Shown: positions 11,369 through 23,470, counted from the first letter of the stretch. The stretch is DNA of 64,000 nucleotides from Basidiobolus meristosporus CBS 931.73 (GCA_002104905.1 MCFE01000306.1:34937-98936); one strand, 5' to 3'. Numbers and translations: made by a program. The notes: a model not told the origin generated them from the letters alone.

Positions 11369-11717
11369 TGTTTTAAAAATCCGTAATTCCACCTAAATAT
11401 TCACCTAACTTAGTCACTTAGATCATTACCCTCAAATCCTAGAGAATACTGACCAAATTCCTTGTGGGATCTACTTACAATATCTTCACCAAAATGCCTG
11501 GTACCCAGAACATGAAAATTCTCAAAGTTGTCCAAACAGCCCCAAACTTTGCAAAAATACTCTTGGGAACTTTCTTAACTTATTCTACATGTTTGCTATG
11601 GCACAACCATGTAAAAGTATAAATACTACTTTTACATTCAATAAATCATCAAGTGAAAACCACATAATCTACTTGTCCTTGCAAATCAATTCCAATATCT
11701 CTAAGACTCTTACAACA
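11369..11717 (+). repeat. Copia C1B LTR
   Basis: A 349-bp LTR, the same length as both C2 LTRs, running from TGTTTTAAAA to TTACAACA. It begins inside C1A gag, so C1B either inserted there or arose by recombination between two family members. The following PBS reads GGCTATGAGCTCC, two changes from the C1A PBS. Confidence 0.85.
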
Positions 11718-11721
11718 GGCT

Positions 11722-12387
11722 ATGAGCTCCAAGCTGTCCCTCTCTGCAATGTCTACTAATGCTATTATTGGAACTTTTCCCTTGGCTGAAAAGTTGGATA
11801 GATCTAGCTATCAAGTGTGGAAGGTGAAGATGAAGATGCTGCTACAAGAAAGAGGCCTTTGGGATATTGTCATGGGAGAAGAATGCCCTTCTAAAAGCAT
11901 GGGAGAGGAAGCCTTAAAATACCAGAAGAAAGAACAAGTGCCTTTAACTGCATTTGCAATAATGTCAAAGGCAAATTGCTAATTTAATGATCAACAGCAA
12001 AAATGGCAAAGAATGCCTAGAAGGCATTAGAAGACACATACCAGTCATGATCAGCTGCTAAGAAAATGTATCTGAGACAAAAATTCTTTACTACAAAGAT
12101 GCAGCCAGGAGAAGAAATGAGAACTTTATTAACAGTGTCTCCCTGCTGGTTGGTGAAATGAAATCTGTGGGTGTACCAGCTACTGATGAGGATGTGCTAG
12201 TTACCATCCTGAATAGCCTGACAGACCAGTTTCAGGGCCTTGCAGCAGCCCAGAGTCCAAAACTGATGATTTGACCTTAATTTATTTAATTGAAAGGCTC
12301 CAGGATGAAGAATTAAGAAAATCAAGCACCAATTAGAAGGAAGAAGAAAATGCTTTAATAAGCATTGCTAACCCACAACAGAGATAT
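11722..12387 (+). pseudogene. C1B gag, degraded
   Basis: A second copy of the same gag, from the PBS-embedded ATG at 11722 to the segment encoding the basic QQRRY motif at about 12387. The frame is open only to 11982; several stops and indels follow. The zinc-knuckle region is missing because sequence of another repeat family begins at 12388. Confidence 0.75.
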
Positions 12388-14272
12388 GTTGTGTTGTATT
12401 ATGATTAGTTTGGGGCTTGTTCTACAATGTAGAGGCTAATCAACAATATACAACAGCTTCCAGTATGCTAATACTGAAATAGTTTATTGGAAGTTTGATA
12501 TACCAATAGATGATATAACTTTCACTAATTTCCTCAATCTTAGGCTCAAAATATACTGTAGGCAGTGGTTATCACTTCTACAGCAGTGTTTTGACCTTCT
12601 GTCAACTAATGGGCTTATTTACTTTTATAGTAACTTTTCCTTATTTGGAAGTCACTTTCCTTGCTGAGAAGATATTTCCTAATATGGAAATTCTGAACTC
12701 CCCTTTAACCTAAAGGGGTGTGTTGTAGAAGTCTCTAAAGGGGTCTTTAGACCTAAAGTGGTGTCTAAAGGGGTGTCTTTAGAGTAAAGGGGCTTCTTTT
12801 AATGGTCTCTAAAGTGGACTTTACACTAAAGGGGTGCCTAAAGGGGCTTCTTTAGAGTAAAGGGGTTTCTTAAAGGGGTCTCTAAAGTGATGCAGGGGAA
12901 GTCTTATAACCTTAAAACTTGTAATTGTAGTGTGGAGATTCTGGAAAGAGAGGCTCTCTCTTTATTTTTCAGCTGGGGAATTCATATATATGAAAATTTT
13001 GAAGGATCAAAGTTTTTTGGCAATTGCGCAAGCAATACATGTGATACAAAGCCAACATTTTGCAGTGGCACAGATCGGACATAGGCGCAGCACCTGTGAA
13101 AGTTTCACGTGATATGATTGGTTGGTTCAAAAGTTACACGCAATCAAAGTCACCATAGTAATCCTAGCAATAAGGCATAGTATATATAATAATTGGACTC
13201 TTTTGGTCATAACTCCTTAAGTACTGCTTCAAATGTGCTGTAATTTGAAACATGTGTTGGCTACTATGTGTTCTGTATGACATAATATTCTTGGGTGGAT
13301 TGCTTGTCAGGGTCTGGAGCATTTGTTCTTCAAAGTTGGAAATTCTTGATCTTTCACTTGTGTGTTACAATAGCAAAAAGCAAAATAAAGAAATGAGTGC
13401 AACATTGGTTTAGAGATATTGTAGTAATGGAATACTTTCCATTACCACAGAAGTAGTATAGGTGTGCAAAGTGAGTCACTACCAAATGCCTCAGTAGTAA
13501 TCTCTGTGAGAAAAAAACCCAGAAGAAGATGATGCAATCACTTTGAATTGCTATTATGTAATGATCCCAACAACCCATTTTTTTTGCAATCCAAATCAAG
13601 CCATTGCAAATCAGTGATCATCAAATTTTTGATATAAGTAATATCAAGGTTGTCTCACACTTGAGACAGAACCCCTACAAATAAACACCCTGCATATATA
13701 TACATCATCTGTAATACCAGTACAGCTATTGGATCTGTTTTGCACCTACCCAATTGCTTGCATGCTAGCTATGACATCTTGTCCAATCACTAGAATCAGG
13801 GATTTACCTGCTCAATTGGCAAAATGGGATATTTGATGGCAAATCAGGTAGCTTATTTAGTAGTCAATGAGCCAATTGGGGGATGCCAGCTTCAGGATAC
13901 TTTTGGACTAATTAACCACTAAGATACTGTCCAATGGGAGTGATGGTAACCAATATGGTAAGTATCAGTGTAGTTTATAGTGTGATACACATATATTTCC
14001 ATTTACATTAAAGAAGCATATCCAAATACCGGATTTTACCTGCCATAATAGCGGTATCCAATTGTGCACATGATGCAAACATTACAAGTTGGCGCAATCA
14101 TCCGTGCCAACCTCATTGTGTCAGATTGTGCCATAGTGTGCAAGATTGTCCCACATAGTGCAAAATCATCCAAGAACAATCCTGCCCACTGGTAGCTATA
14201 ATAATGCACCTGATTGTTCTTTACAACCGTGGATTGCACCGCGCGCCCTGGCATTGTACAATGCAACAAGTC
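12388..14272 (+). mobile_element. Harbinger-related non-autonomous fragment
   Basis: This stretch is repeated, inverted, at 23677-24820, and its right part (about 13440-13990) is repeated, inverted, at 29057-29580. In the latter it includes the C-terminal codons of the accessory frame of the Harbinger-like element. Its right end, read on the minus strand, is AGACTTGTTGCATTG, close to the terminus shared with the palindromic element at 37603-38333. No transposase remains. The left edge is set by the end of the copia gag similarity. I infer a deletion derivative of the Harbinger-like family. Confidence 0.5.
12705..12890. repeat. CTAAAGGGG repeat array
   Basis: About ten imperfect copies of CTAAAGGGGT or AGTAAAGGGG, in places paired with TCTTTAGAG so that small inverted pairs form. 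A shorter version is present at 24450-24540 in the inverted copy. It resembles the subterminal repeats that transposases bind in some DNA transposons; that role is inferred. Confidence 0.7.
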
Positions 14273-15075
14273 TAAGATACATGTTGGTCTACTTCATGGA
14301 GGGAAAGGAAGAAGCTCCATCTAAGATCATGGAGTCTGAAGCCATGGAGGGGAGCAAAACTGGTGAAAAAATCCAGAAAATACGCTCAGATAATCCCAAT
14401 GAAAAATCTCAAACTTGAAATTCCTCTGATTTTCAGCCAGTACTCTGCTGGTATTCTAATGGTATTCAGCTGGTATTCAGCCGGTGTTTTTTGTTCAAAT
14501 ATCCAGTTGCAATTTTTGATGGAAGTAGTGGGCAGCTAATAACCGTATTTGGTATGAATCCTGGTTGGCCTGGTCTCCTCTTGGAAAACATGTCTGCTTG
14601 TCTGCCCAACTGCTAGTACATGAGATAATGCTAGTTGTCAGATTTGAGAAACCTGGAATTCAGCTGATTTTATGATAGTATTCTGCCGGCCTTTTCTTTA
14701 TTTTTTTCTTAGGGAATGGTGGAGAATATACCTCAAAACTCTTCATCCATTTCTGTAAAATTAATGGGATACAGCAAGAGACTACTGTACCATACTCCCT
14801 ACCACAAAATGAAGTAGCAGAACATGCACACAGATCAATAATATATATGGCAAGATCTATTATCCATCATCAAAAATTATCCTTTGATTTTTGGGGGGAA
14901 TCAGTTGCTACAGCTGTATGCCTTAAAAATAGGAATTATAACTGAATACATTGTGATTCTACTCCATTTGAACCATGGTATGGACACAGACCAAGTGCAG
15001 TGCATCTAAGAATAATTGGGTGCATAGCATATGCCAAGAACACTATGAAAAATTATAAGGATGAACATGTCAAAA
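14273..15075 (+). pseudogene. Copia integrase fragment, split by a MITE
   Basis: Matches the C2 integrase core. The left part (to 14394) encodes VYFMEGKEEA and IRSDN; the right part (14715 on) encodes the GEYTSK, PQNE-like and FEPWYGHRPSAVHLRI stretches and ends near YAKN. The two halves join cleanly when the 320-bp insert and one AAT are removed. Several in-frame stops are present. It is a relic of the C1/C2 family and may be the remainder of C1B. Confidence 0.8.
14395..14714. mobile_element. MITE in copia integrase, AAT target duplication
   Basis: A 320-bp non-coding insert inside the integrase fragment, flanked by AAT at 14392-14394 and 14715-14717. Its ends form short imperfect inverted repeats (CCCAATGAAAAA against CCCTAAGAAAAA). 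Removal restores the copia reading GATAATGGTGG. The 3-bp duplication fits PIF/Harbinger-type MITEs. Internal GGTATTCAGC-like motifs recur three times near 14450-14490. Confidence 0.7.
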
Positions 15076-15398
15076 GGCCATTACAAAGTTAAAGTCCCAT
15101 TACTAAGAGGTACTAATCCCCTCAGGACACCATCCAGTGACCATTTAAAAATAATTGCACCCCAGATTTCACAAAAACTTGGTCAAAATTTTTCACCACA
15201 ACACTGTATAAGTTGCTTTTGATTGGTTCCCTGCCAATTTGCTCACTTTCTTATCCTGGACACTTTATTGCCTCCTACATTTATGTGCATTGATTGGCTA
15301 TTGTCACTTTTTCACACTCCTTACTTCCTGACTCAGCCATTTCTCTTACTTTTCATGCGTACCAATTGATTTATTTCCATTGAAACTTCTGTTGTACC

Positions 15399-17438
15399 TC
15401 AGTTGCCAATTGTATTGGCATAAAAGTCCCAATACCCTATACTAACATTAAGCCCAGCTCCACACTCAACAAGTAACTCCATTAAAATCCACCACTCAAT
15501 AAGTATTTCTGCTATAATGCACTGGTTCCACAACTTTGGCAGGAACCCAACTGCTTTATGCCATTGTTCATTCACTGCTTCCCACATGCCCTGGTCTTCA
15601 GCTGGCATTGCTAGGTCCAGCACCTCATCTGCCAGTCTTTGCAATAAAACCTTGCAATATTTCAGTGTGTTTTCTTGAGCTCTGCTCTTGAAGAAGTACT
15701 GCAACCTCTTCATGTGCCTATTAGTATTCCAAAGTTCCACTGAAGGCATTGTGATAGTCTTTCAAGCTCTTGAAATTGTATCCTTGTCTGTCAGTGGGAT
15801 ATCCGCTCTGTCAGTAATGGAGGATGTGGATGCTGTGGTAGACAAATTGCCTTTTTCAGCAAACTCATCTACCTTGCTGGGGTATAGCTCAACTGGCTGC
15901 GCTTCTAACAATTGTGAAAACAACTGTTTTCTTGTTGGTAATTCTTCTTGGCTATGATGAGATTCAGTCTGTTCCAGGATTGCGGTGCTAATTGGTGAGA
16001 GCTGCAGTTTCTTTTAGATGCCTCCCTGTCTCAGGCTTGGTTAGACATTTTTCCCTTTACCTTTTCCTTTATCACTGCCAGGTCTTTCACTGCTAATTTG
16101 CCTGAGTGCTGCTTGTAAAGAACTACATTTTCTTCTTGATCAGTTATGCTCTGACGCATCTTTTTTGTCCTGCTTGTCCCTTGCTGGCACTCCTCCGGCC
16201 ACCTGATGTTTCTTTTCTGCTTATTTTATTCTCTCAACTGTGGTTGTGACAGGCTCCTGTAAATGTGGCTGTTTTTTATCACTGCCAGGTCCTTCACTAC
16301 CACTTGTACTGGGTGCATCTTGAGTGGTACTACACTTTTTCCTTGATAAATGTAGTGCTGGTGCATCCATGTCTGCCTGCTTGTCCCTAATTGGCACTCT
16401 TCCAGCTACCTGGCATCTCTATGATGTTTGTCTGGAGCTTTCATCCCTGCTTGTAACAGGCTCTTGAGGAAGCCGCTGGCTTTTAGCCATGGCACCCTTG
16501 TTCTTGTCCCTTTGATAGTTTCTGCTACTCTTAAGATACTTTCTTAGCATATCAATACTGGCCCAAAATCCATTTGCCCATTTGAATTCTGGATAATGCT
16601 CATGGAACAAGTCAAGTGCATTCTGCTTGGCCTTGAGTTCCTAATGGTCCCATGGTATGCAGGCTTTAAGGTGATGGTGTGCTAGACTTCTGAAAGCCTC
16701 ATGAATGTTAGCCCACTCTTGATTATTGCACTCAATGGCTTCACAGATCTTCAATGTCTTTTGATTTCTAGGCTTTGGTAAAAACACCACAATGTCTCCC
16801 TCCCATGCTGTGATAGGTTTTTCTGTGGGCTTTATCTTTGGGCACTGTTGTTGTACTTCAAAGACTGTATGGTGTTCCTCTGCTGTTACATCAGGAAATG
16901 GCTCAATTCTTGGCTGTGACATTGAGCTACTTGAGTTCCTTCTTTGCAGCATATATACTGCTTTCTCTACCTGGAATATTGATTGATCTATATGTATTAT
17001 CCACTCATCCTGCTTCTAGAATATTTCCTGATTTCTCTGGGCCATTTCATCTATCCTATTGGCCACTGCACCTAATTGCTTCATTAATGCTTCAGTACAA
17101 GCTGACAACATACTTGCTAATATGGGTGGTGGTGATGCTATGATGGCCACTTGCTGGTCTTCAACTGAGGGTACTGCGTTTGCTACATTCTCATCTGCCT
17201 GAGCATAACAGTCAGCTTGTGGCTCCACAGAGGTTCTCAACTGCTTACTTGACTGAGAGCCTGAGGAGCCCACATTATTGCCTCCAATGGGCACACTGTC
17301 CACAGGGCCTTTTTTGGATGTAGCCCTGCTTGTTGCACTGAATGTCAAAGCAAGCTGTTGTCCAATTGTTCTTTTGCTACTGTCAGTGGTGGGGTTTGGT
17401 TGGAAACCAGACAACTTTGCTTTATTTCTTGGCAGCAT
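15399..17438 (-). pseudogene. X accessory protein frame, nonsense-riddled
   Basis: One continuous reading frame of 680 codons from ATG at 17438 (MLPRNKAKL) to 15399, with about eight in-frame stops (the first near 17016, others near 16641 and 16419) and no frameshift that I can find. The middle part contains two diverged copies of a roughly 60-residue repeat, with shared landmarks QEPVT, VAG(R/G)VP and RDKQ. It is Ser/Gln/Lys-rich with a WANGFWASIDMLRKYL segment near residue 285. I do not recognise the family. A role as the DNA-binding second protein of the element (as TNPA is for plant En/Spm) is a guess from position only. The start segment recurs in X copy 2 near 32200-32630. Confidence 0.55.
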
Positions 17439-17567
17439 ATATACTAAAGTAAGTCAAAACAAAGGGGAAATAGTGTTACATATATGTGTGTATGTGGTGC
17501 CACAACTTTACTTATAAAGCTTACTATGGTGGGTCATCATTAAATCCTACATTCATGTGGGTGCAAT

Positions 17568-17970
17568 AGACTTGCTCCATTGGATAGTGCCACATTGAGC
17601 CATGACTACCAAATGATGCCATAGTGTGCCAGGGAGGCCAAGTGAGCCTATACTTGGCCATAGAGTGTGAAACATAGATCTGCATCTTCATGCAAAGCAG
17701 CCCCTTTGTTTCACCAAAGATGCAGGAGAAAATCCATTTTTTGACATTTTTTTGTGGATCTATATTGTGCAGGATGTGTAAGAGCACTAAAGGATTGAAG
17801 ATATACATCTGATACTCAATACCCATGGCACTCTGAATCTAGCTCCTGTGGCTTGTAACATGTCACAAAAATGCATGGCACTATATTGGCCCACTGGTAC
17901 TATCTGGCACTATATGTGCTTTGTATTGATCTTACTTTAGTGCTAATATTTAAATATAGTGCCGGATATG
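17568..17970. repeat. Palindrome-arm insertion in X copy 1
   Basis: Begins AGACTTGCTCCATTGG after AAT and matches the left arm of the 731-bp palindromic element at 37603-38333, including the GCCACAGGAGCTAGATTC complement near 17840. X copy 2 lacks this block at the equivalent place. The right edge near 17970 is approximate and no second arm is present, so this is a truncated member. Confidence 0.6.
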
Positions 17971-18043
17971 TTAAGTTCATGTGAGTATTGACCAAAAAGT
18001 GATATAATAATGTTACATTGTTGAAGGTCAAACTGCTTGCTCC

Positions 18044-20870
18044 ATGGACAAGACTACTTTGACCCAATGCTGTAAGAGAAGAGAAAAAAGACCATGTGGC
18101 TATTGTGGCAAGCCTCTCAGCCATGAAGCATGCAGACAGCATATGAAGTATTACAAGGATCATGGCTAGTGTTTTGCCACACAAGTCATATTTGACCATT
18201 AATTGTTCACTACTGTACCAAGATTATCTTGCCAGCCTGTTGATACTTCTATATTGGTACCTGGCTGTCTTTGTCACCTTGTGCAAACTGAGTAAGGTGA
18301 GTTTGTGATGCCTTTAGGCTCACCTCAGCCTTCCAAATATGGCATGCAGAGTGATAGCTCTGGCAAAGAAGGTTCACTGATGGATTGTGAGCCTATCTCC
18401 CCTTACAACAGTGCCACACATGAGCCCAGTCAAATACCTATATGCAATGAGACTACACCCATTGAAACAAATGCCAATGATGCTTTATAGAGCCAAGTGA
18501 GCTCAGTAATCCATCTACTGGTGAATGATGTAATGCTGTGGCTATGGATGTGGTGTGTTTCCACCAATATCAGTAATGGAGGCTTTGGGGATATATTACT
18601 ACTTCTTGCTAAAATCTTACCAGGATGCAACTTACCATGTACATGGTACAAGTGGACAACTGTCATGCGGCTGGCAACATATGATCCAGCAACTGTCCTG
18701 ATTCCAGCATGTGTCAATAGTTGCATGGCATCCCCATCCAAAAATGGTACCATTGCAACATGTCCAAGTTGTCAAGAATCCACCACCATTGAGGGAAAAC
18801 ATTACTCACACTCCACATATATTCTGGTCATACCATATCTGAGGAAGCTGATGCAGTCCAACAAATAATGCAAAGCTATACAGTATTTAATGGCAAACAT
18901 TACAATCAGCTAAGAAGCAAGGGCAACTTTGAGGGTATGTATGATCATGCCTTTGCCTCAGCACTTAACGGATTGTCATTAAGCAAGTACTCTACCAGCA
19001 AATCCTGCAGGCCACTGATTCTCATCATTTTGAATCTGCAGCCCATTTATGGTATTAAGGCCATAATCTGATAGTAGTCTCACTGGTATCTGGGCCTAAA
19101 TCACCATCCAACCTGGATAGCTACCTGTGTCCATTGCTGGATGAATTTTGTAGGCTTTCCAGAAGGATAACAGTAAATGGCTGTCATGTAAAAGCACATA
19201 CTATTATATGCATTGGAGACACCCCAGCCATCAGCAAGATAGCAGGTTTATTTGAGCACAATGGACAGAGTTGCTGTCAAGTTTGTGAGATCCAGGAAGT
19301 TTACTCCATAACTCACACACATTATTATTACCATAACACTAACACTAAAAACATCTTCTTTCCACAGAGAGATTGTACAGAAGTCAGCATGCAATTGCAG
19401 CAAAGTCGGCAAGCTATAAGCCATTAGCTAAAGTATAGGATCAATTGAGAACCAGGGATACCTAAGATAGAGGGTATCAGTCGGAGCAAAAGCTTTCCAC
19501 TGGGAGCAACTCATTTGCTATTCATCAATATCCCTATACTGATGACCAAGTTGTGCATGGGGCATTTCAAGCTAAATGAGCCCTTCAATATACCAGAGAA
19601 ATTTGAAAGAATTGGAAAGATATTACAGAGTATCCACAACCTTAAGTACTTCTCATGGGCCCCAATTAATATTCATATGCATATTTAACAATACAAGAGC
19701 AAAGACTGGATGAACTAGATATTTATTTTTTTGAGTAGTGTTCTGAAGCCTTTCCTACCAAGAGTACATTGGAAGCATTAGGAGTCATATGTGGACATTG
19801 TAGGAATATTTATCCAGAAGTGGATCAACAATGCCAACTTGTTGCATCTACAGCTGTCATGCAAGGAGTTTGTGACAGGATTTGAGCAGCTGTACTACAA
19901 ACAAAAAGCTGAACATGTAGATCTCTGCTACAACTGTATCCATTCTCTGCTCCATCTTGTATGATGTGTGGAGAATATTGGGCCTTGCTTCATCTGTTGT
20001 GAGCTTAGTATGGCACAGATGTGCAGGGAAATAGGAAGAAAAGTCAAAATGCAGGTACTACCATATCCCAATCTCATCAAGAATATTACCTTCAAGTCTG
20101 CCCTGGATGTGATGAGCTGGCACATGAAGACACCCATGCCTATGGCATTAAGAAGCTTAACAGCCCCAATGCGTGGGTAATCAGTTAAGTAATGCAAAGT
20201 TGGGCTGGGTGCAACTAGAAACTAATTTCTATTGGGAAATTTCTACCAAGGTATGCCTGATTTCTCTTGGTCACAAGACAACTTCTACACCATTCAATAC
20301 AGTATTCACACAAACAAAAGCCAGAGTAAACTTATAAGGGGAACTAGAATCCAGAGGGGAGAAGGAATATATTGGCTAAATATCAAGAAGTTCTTGGCAG
20401 ATATTCAGGAGGTGTTCATGGCAGAATTGGCAACAACCAAGCTTATGTTTGCAAGATGCATTTGTTGCCAGTAGTACAAGGTATATGGCAACTTTGCAAG
20501 TAGCACACTAAAAAGCCGTAGAGTTAGGTAATAGAAGTCTGTAAATTGTGGCAGGTGTGCCCATTTGTAGAGGTCAGTAAGCAGGAGGCCATAGTTTTTT
20601 TGATTTGAACTATATGTGGAATACCCAAGGTAGTAGTGAGTAAGCAAATAAAGAGGGGTGATTCTACAGCGGAATATATAAATTCCACAAGGGGAGGTAG
20701 AAAAGGAAGTACAATTTGGTAAATTGATATGGTAGCATCATACAGAACCAGCTGTAGGCCATCATACTGCCAATATAGTGCCATCAGAGTCTTACTGTGA
20801 GGCTGTCAAATACCGTCAAGCTTCTTGCCATATAAGGCAATTGGATGTCCTGGCTGGCTGGTCCCACTTA
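18044..20870 (+). pseudogene. tnp2-like transposase of X, degraded
   Basis: The frame opens at MDKTTLTQ, followed by a cysteine/histidine cluster (RPCGYCGKPLSHEACRQH, about residues 17-34). A tnp2-type signature comes next: TNISNGGFGDILLLL and LPGCNLPCTWYK (about 18560-18650), a CVNSC...CPSC zinc-ribbon-like segment (about 18705-18770), GDTPAISKIAGLFEHNGQSC (about 19219-19278), and the LYYKQKAEHVDLCYN and IHSLLHLV region (about 19890-19962). Stops occur early (for example after KYYKDHG) and frame changes occur from about 18868. The protein family would cut and paste the element. The copy is clearly inactive. The tnp2 assignment is from motif memory, not a search. Confidence 0.6.
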
Positions 20871-22079
20871 AAATAGTTGTAGAGTGCTAAAAGATTGCAA
20901 TAGAACCATGCAATTATTGTCACAGCACCAATTAAATCTTGTCAAGTTTTATCCCTTTATTTGGCTGTAATATTAGCAAAACACCATCATGATCCTGTAA
21001 TAAGATTGTTAAGAAGGTCACTAATTCCAAGCTGCTGGTATTACAATGGTCTCTAAATGGGATCCTGATGGCTGAACTAAATTGGATCCACCTGCAGGAC
21101 CAAATTATTTTTCATAGGGATTCTCCAGGGCTTCTTTGATAATTCCAATTTCATCTTGGTAACCAGAAATAACTTCAAGGAGTTCATCTCTACAATGGTT
21201 GTCAGATCTTATCTGGGCAAGGTCTGAGTGTTCAAGCATCAAGGTGTTTCTTTCATGAATGATGTTTTCAAGCTGAACTGTAAGCTTTAGCAGATATCTT
21301 TGAGCTTCTTCCAACATAGAAAGATTTGAATTGCTTGCAGCTGAGGATATCTTGTAAATGGTTGAATGTAATGAAATTCAACACTAGAAATAGAGTATCC
21401 AAGAGAAAAGTGTAATTAAATTCCTGGATTGTTTGACTGAACCTCAGTGACAACTAAGTGCAGAATCATAGAATTGTCACAGAGTGATGGAAATATATGC
21501 AGAGAATTTCTGGCCTAATATTGGTCTTGTATACAGCTGGGTTTGGCAATAAAGGCAAAGGAGTTAGTTTGCTATGCAAGGTAGGCTCAGTGCTCTTGGG
21601 AGTGCTAGATATGCTAGGCTGGAGTGGAAACCAGAATGGAATTGTTGAATTCTTATTTTTGCTAAGACATAATCTTGAATGCATCAAGACACACCCTAAG
21701 CCAAAAGGTTCAGTGAACTTTATTTATACATATCTGATCAAGTCCTATAGTAAGTGCCAAGACACTGGACTAATTGAACTCTGTTGGGGTGCTCATAGGT
21801 GCATAAGACAAATGAGAAATTGTATCATTATTCAGCTGATGTCTTAGCAACTGCTAAGTGTTGGGATAGATCTCAGATGACTGATCACTTGAAAAGACTT
21901 ATCAGATCAGTTGAGGTTATAATAACCATATGAAAGCTGATCAGGTGTGACAGCTAAAAATAGATTCTGAGCAGTGATAAATAAACCAGAATTGGGATTA
22001 ATTATATATGCATTACAAATAATCAGTTAGGAAACAGAATTCCTAACAGAGTAAAATAAGCCAAGTTTTAAGTGTTATT
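20871..22079. other. Unassigned repeat-compartment sequence
   Basis: AT-rich and CG-poor like its surroundings. A minus-strand frame at 21105-21317 encodes a 70-residue charged, heptad-like segment (QLENIIHERNTLMLEH) suggestive of a coiled coil, but it starts and ends without gene context. I see no match to the other elements in the window. Confidence 0.4.
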
Positions 22080-22420
22080 GCACAACAATATGTTTCTTCT
22101 CTCTACTGGATTTGAGGCCCTCTTATAAGCGTGCTTTGGTTCTTGTTTGAATGAATCCCCCAATGAATAGTGTAGAAACTGGCCTTTAACCAGGAGAAGC
22201 CCAATATATTTTGTTAAAGTTACCCTAATAAAAATTGATGGCTTGTTGAAACCAGCCTGACCTTGCATCACATAACTGGTTAGCAACACATTGGGGCTGC
22301 TTGACTTACAGATGTCAAGGACATTAGTGTCTCCATGTGCACATCTGCCCTCTGTATTTGCCAACACTTACTGGCTGTCCTTCATGTGTCTACTCATCAT
22401 ATCCATCACTAGATCACTAT
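22080..22420 (-). mobile_element. X fragment (tnp2 region), minus strand
   Basis: Inverted copy of the segment at 54600-54900 of X copy 2, including the complement of the AACTAATTTTTATTAGG stretch. Open frames are short and broken. Confidence 0.6.
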
Positions 22421-22671
22421 AAAATAAATTCTGTCTTGCAGGTGGATCCAATCCAGATTAGCCATCTGGATCCTGCAAAGAGTCCATCATAATGCTCCCA
22501 ACCTGAAAATATTGACCCTCCACATAATCTTATGACAGGATTGTGACAGCATTTTATTGAGTGTACTGCTAAATAAAGTTCAAAATATGACAGTGCTTAA
22601 GCAGTCTTTAGAGAAGATTTGAAGGGCATTTTGATGGTCTTAATGCCCTCTGAATTTACCTGCGCATTCCT

Positions 22672-23470
22672 AACCAGCCAACACATCCTATGCCTTATAT
22701 GGCAAGAAAGCTGACTGTTCTGATGGCCTCATTGCAAACCTCCACTGGCATTATAATGACAATATGGTGGCCTACTCTAGTTCTGTATAATACCACTGTA
22801 CCAATATATTTTTTTGCTCTGCTGGATTATGTTCCCCATTATAGGTGTGCTGTGGCTCTTGAGGCTGCTTGGCTTCTCAGTGCCAAAGGCATAGGTGTCT
22901 CCACATGCATTTCTGTCCTCCATATCTTCAAACTCTTCCTGGCTGTTGTCCATATGATGACTCATCACATCCATGACAGACTTTAAGGTAATATTCTTAA
23001 TGAGATTGGGATATGGTAGCATGTGCAACTTGACATGTCTTCCTATTGACACAGTGATAGCAGAGATCTACATATTTGGCCTCATACTTTTAGTATAGCT
23101 GCTCAAATCTCTTTACAAACTCCTTGCATAAAAGCTACAGATGCATCAAGTTGGCATTGGTGATATACCTCTGGACAAATATTCCCACAATGCCAACTTA
23201 TAACTCCCAATGCTTCCAGTGTACTCTTGGTAGAAATGGCTTATGAAGGCCACTTGAAAAAGTATATGTCCAGTCTGGAGACTGTGTGAAGTACTTTGGG
23301 TAGCAGATGATCTGTAATAGCTTGCCAATTCTTTCAAATTTCTCTGATATCTCAAAGAGCTCATTCAGCTTGAAATACCCCATATACAACTTGGTCATTG
23401 ATACAGCAATATTTTTGAAAAGCAAATGCATTGCTCCAAGGGCAAAGCTTTACATATAGATCAATACAAT
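22672..23470 (-). mobile_element. X fragment (tnp2 3' half), minus strand
   Basis: Inverted copy of roughly 19540-20860. It retains the LPYPNLIKNI-T-KS-MDVMS segment (about 22950-23030) and the region corresponding to the end of the tnp2 similarity. It is shorter than copy 1 because about 400 bp between these blocks are missing. Confidence 0.65.

Larger units (their letters stand above)
15090..20870. mobile_element. X copy 1: tnp2 (CACTA-like) DNA transposon relic
   Basis: The least interrupted copy of the element I call X. It carries two divergent frames: an accessory frame on the minus strand (17438 to 15399) and a tnp2-like transposase on the plus strand (18044 to about 20870). The intervening 600 bp contains a palindrome-arm insertion. 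Other copies or fragments lie at 22080-22420, 22672-23470, 32198-55230, 55530-57091 and 57304-58260. No CACTA terminal motif or target duplication was found, so both ends are approximate and the superfamily assignment rests on the transposase. Confidence 0.6.

Noticed and set aside
12705-12890. CTAAAGGGG array as a CRISPR array or telomere remnant
   Set aside because: Spacing is irregular with no unique spacers of constant length, and the unit does not match CCCTAA.
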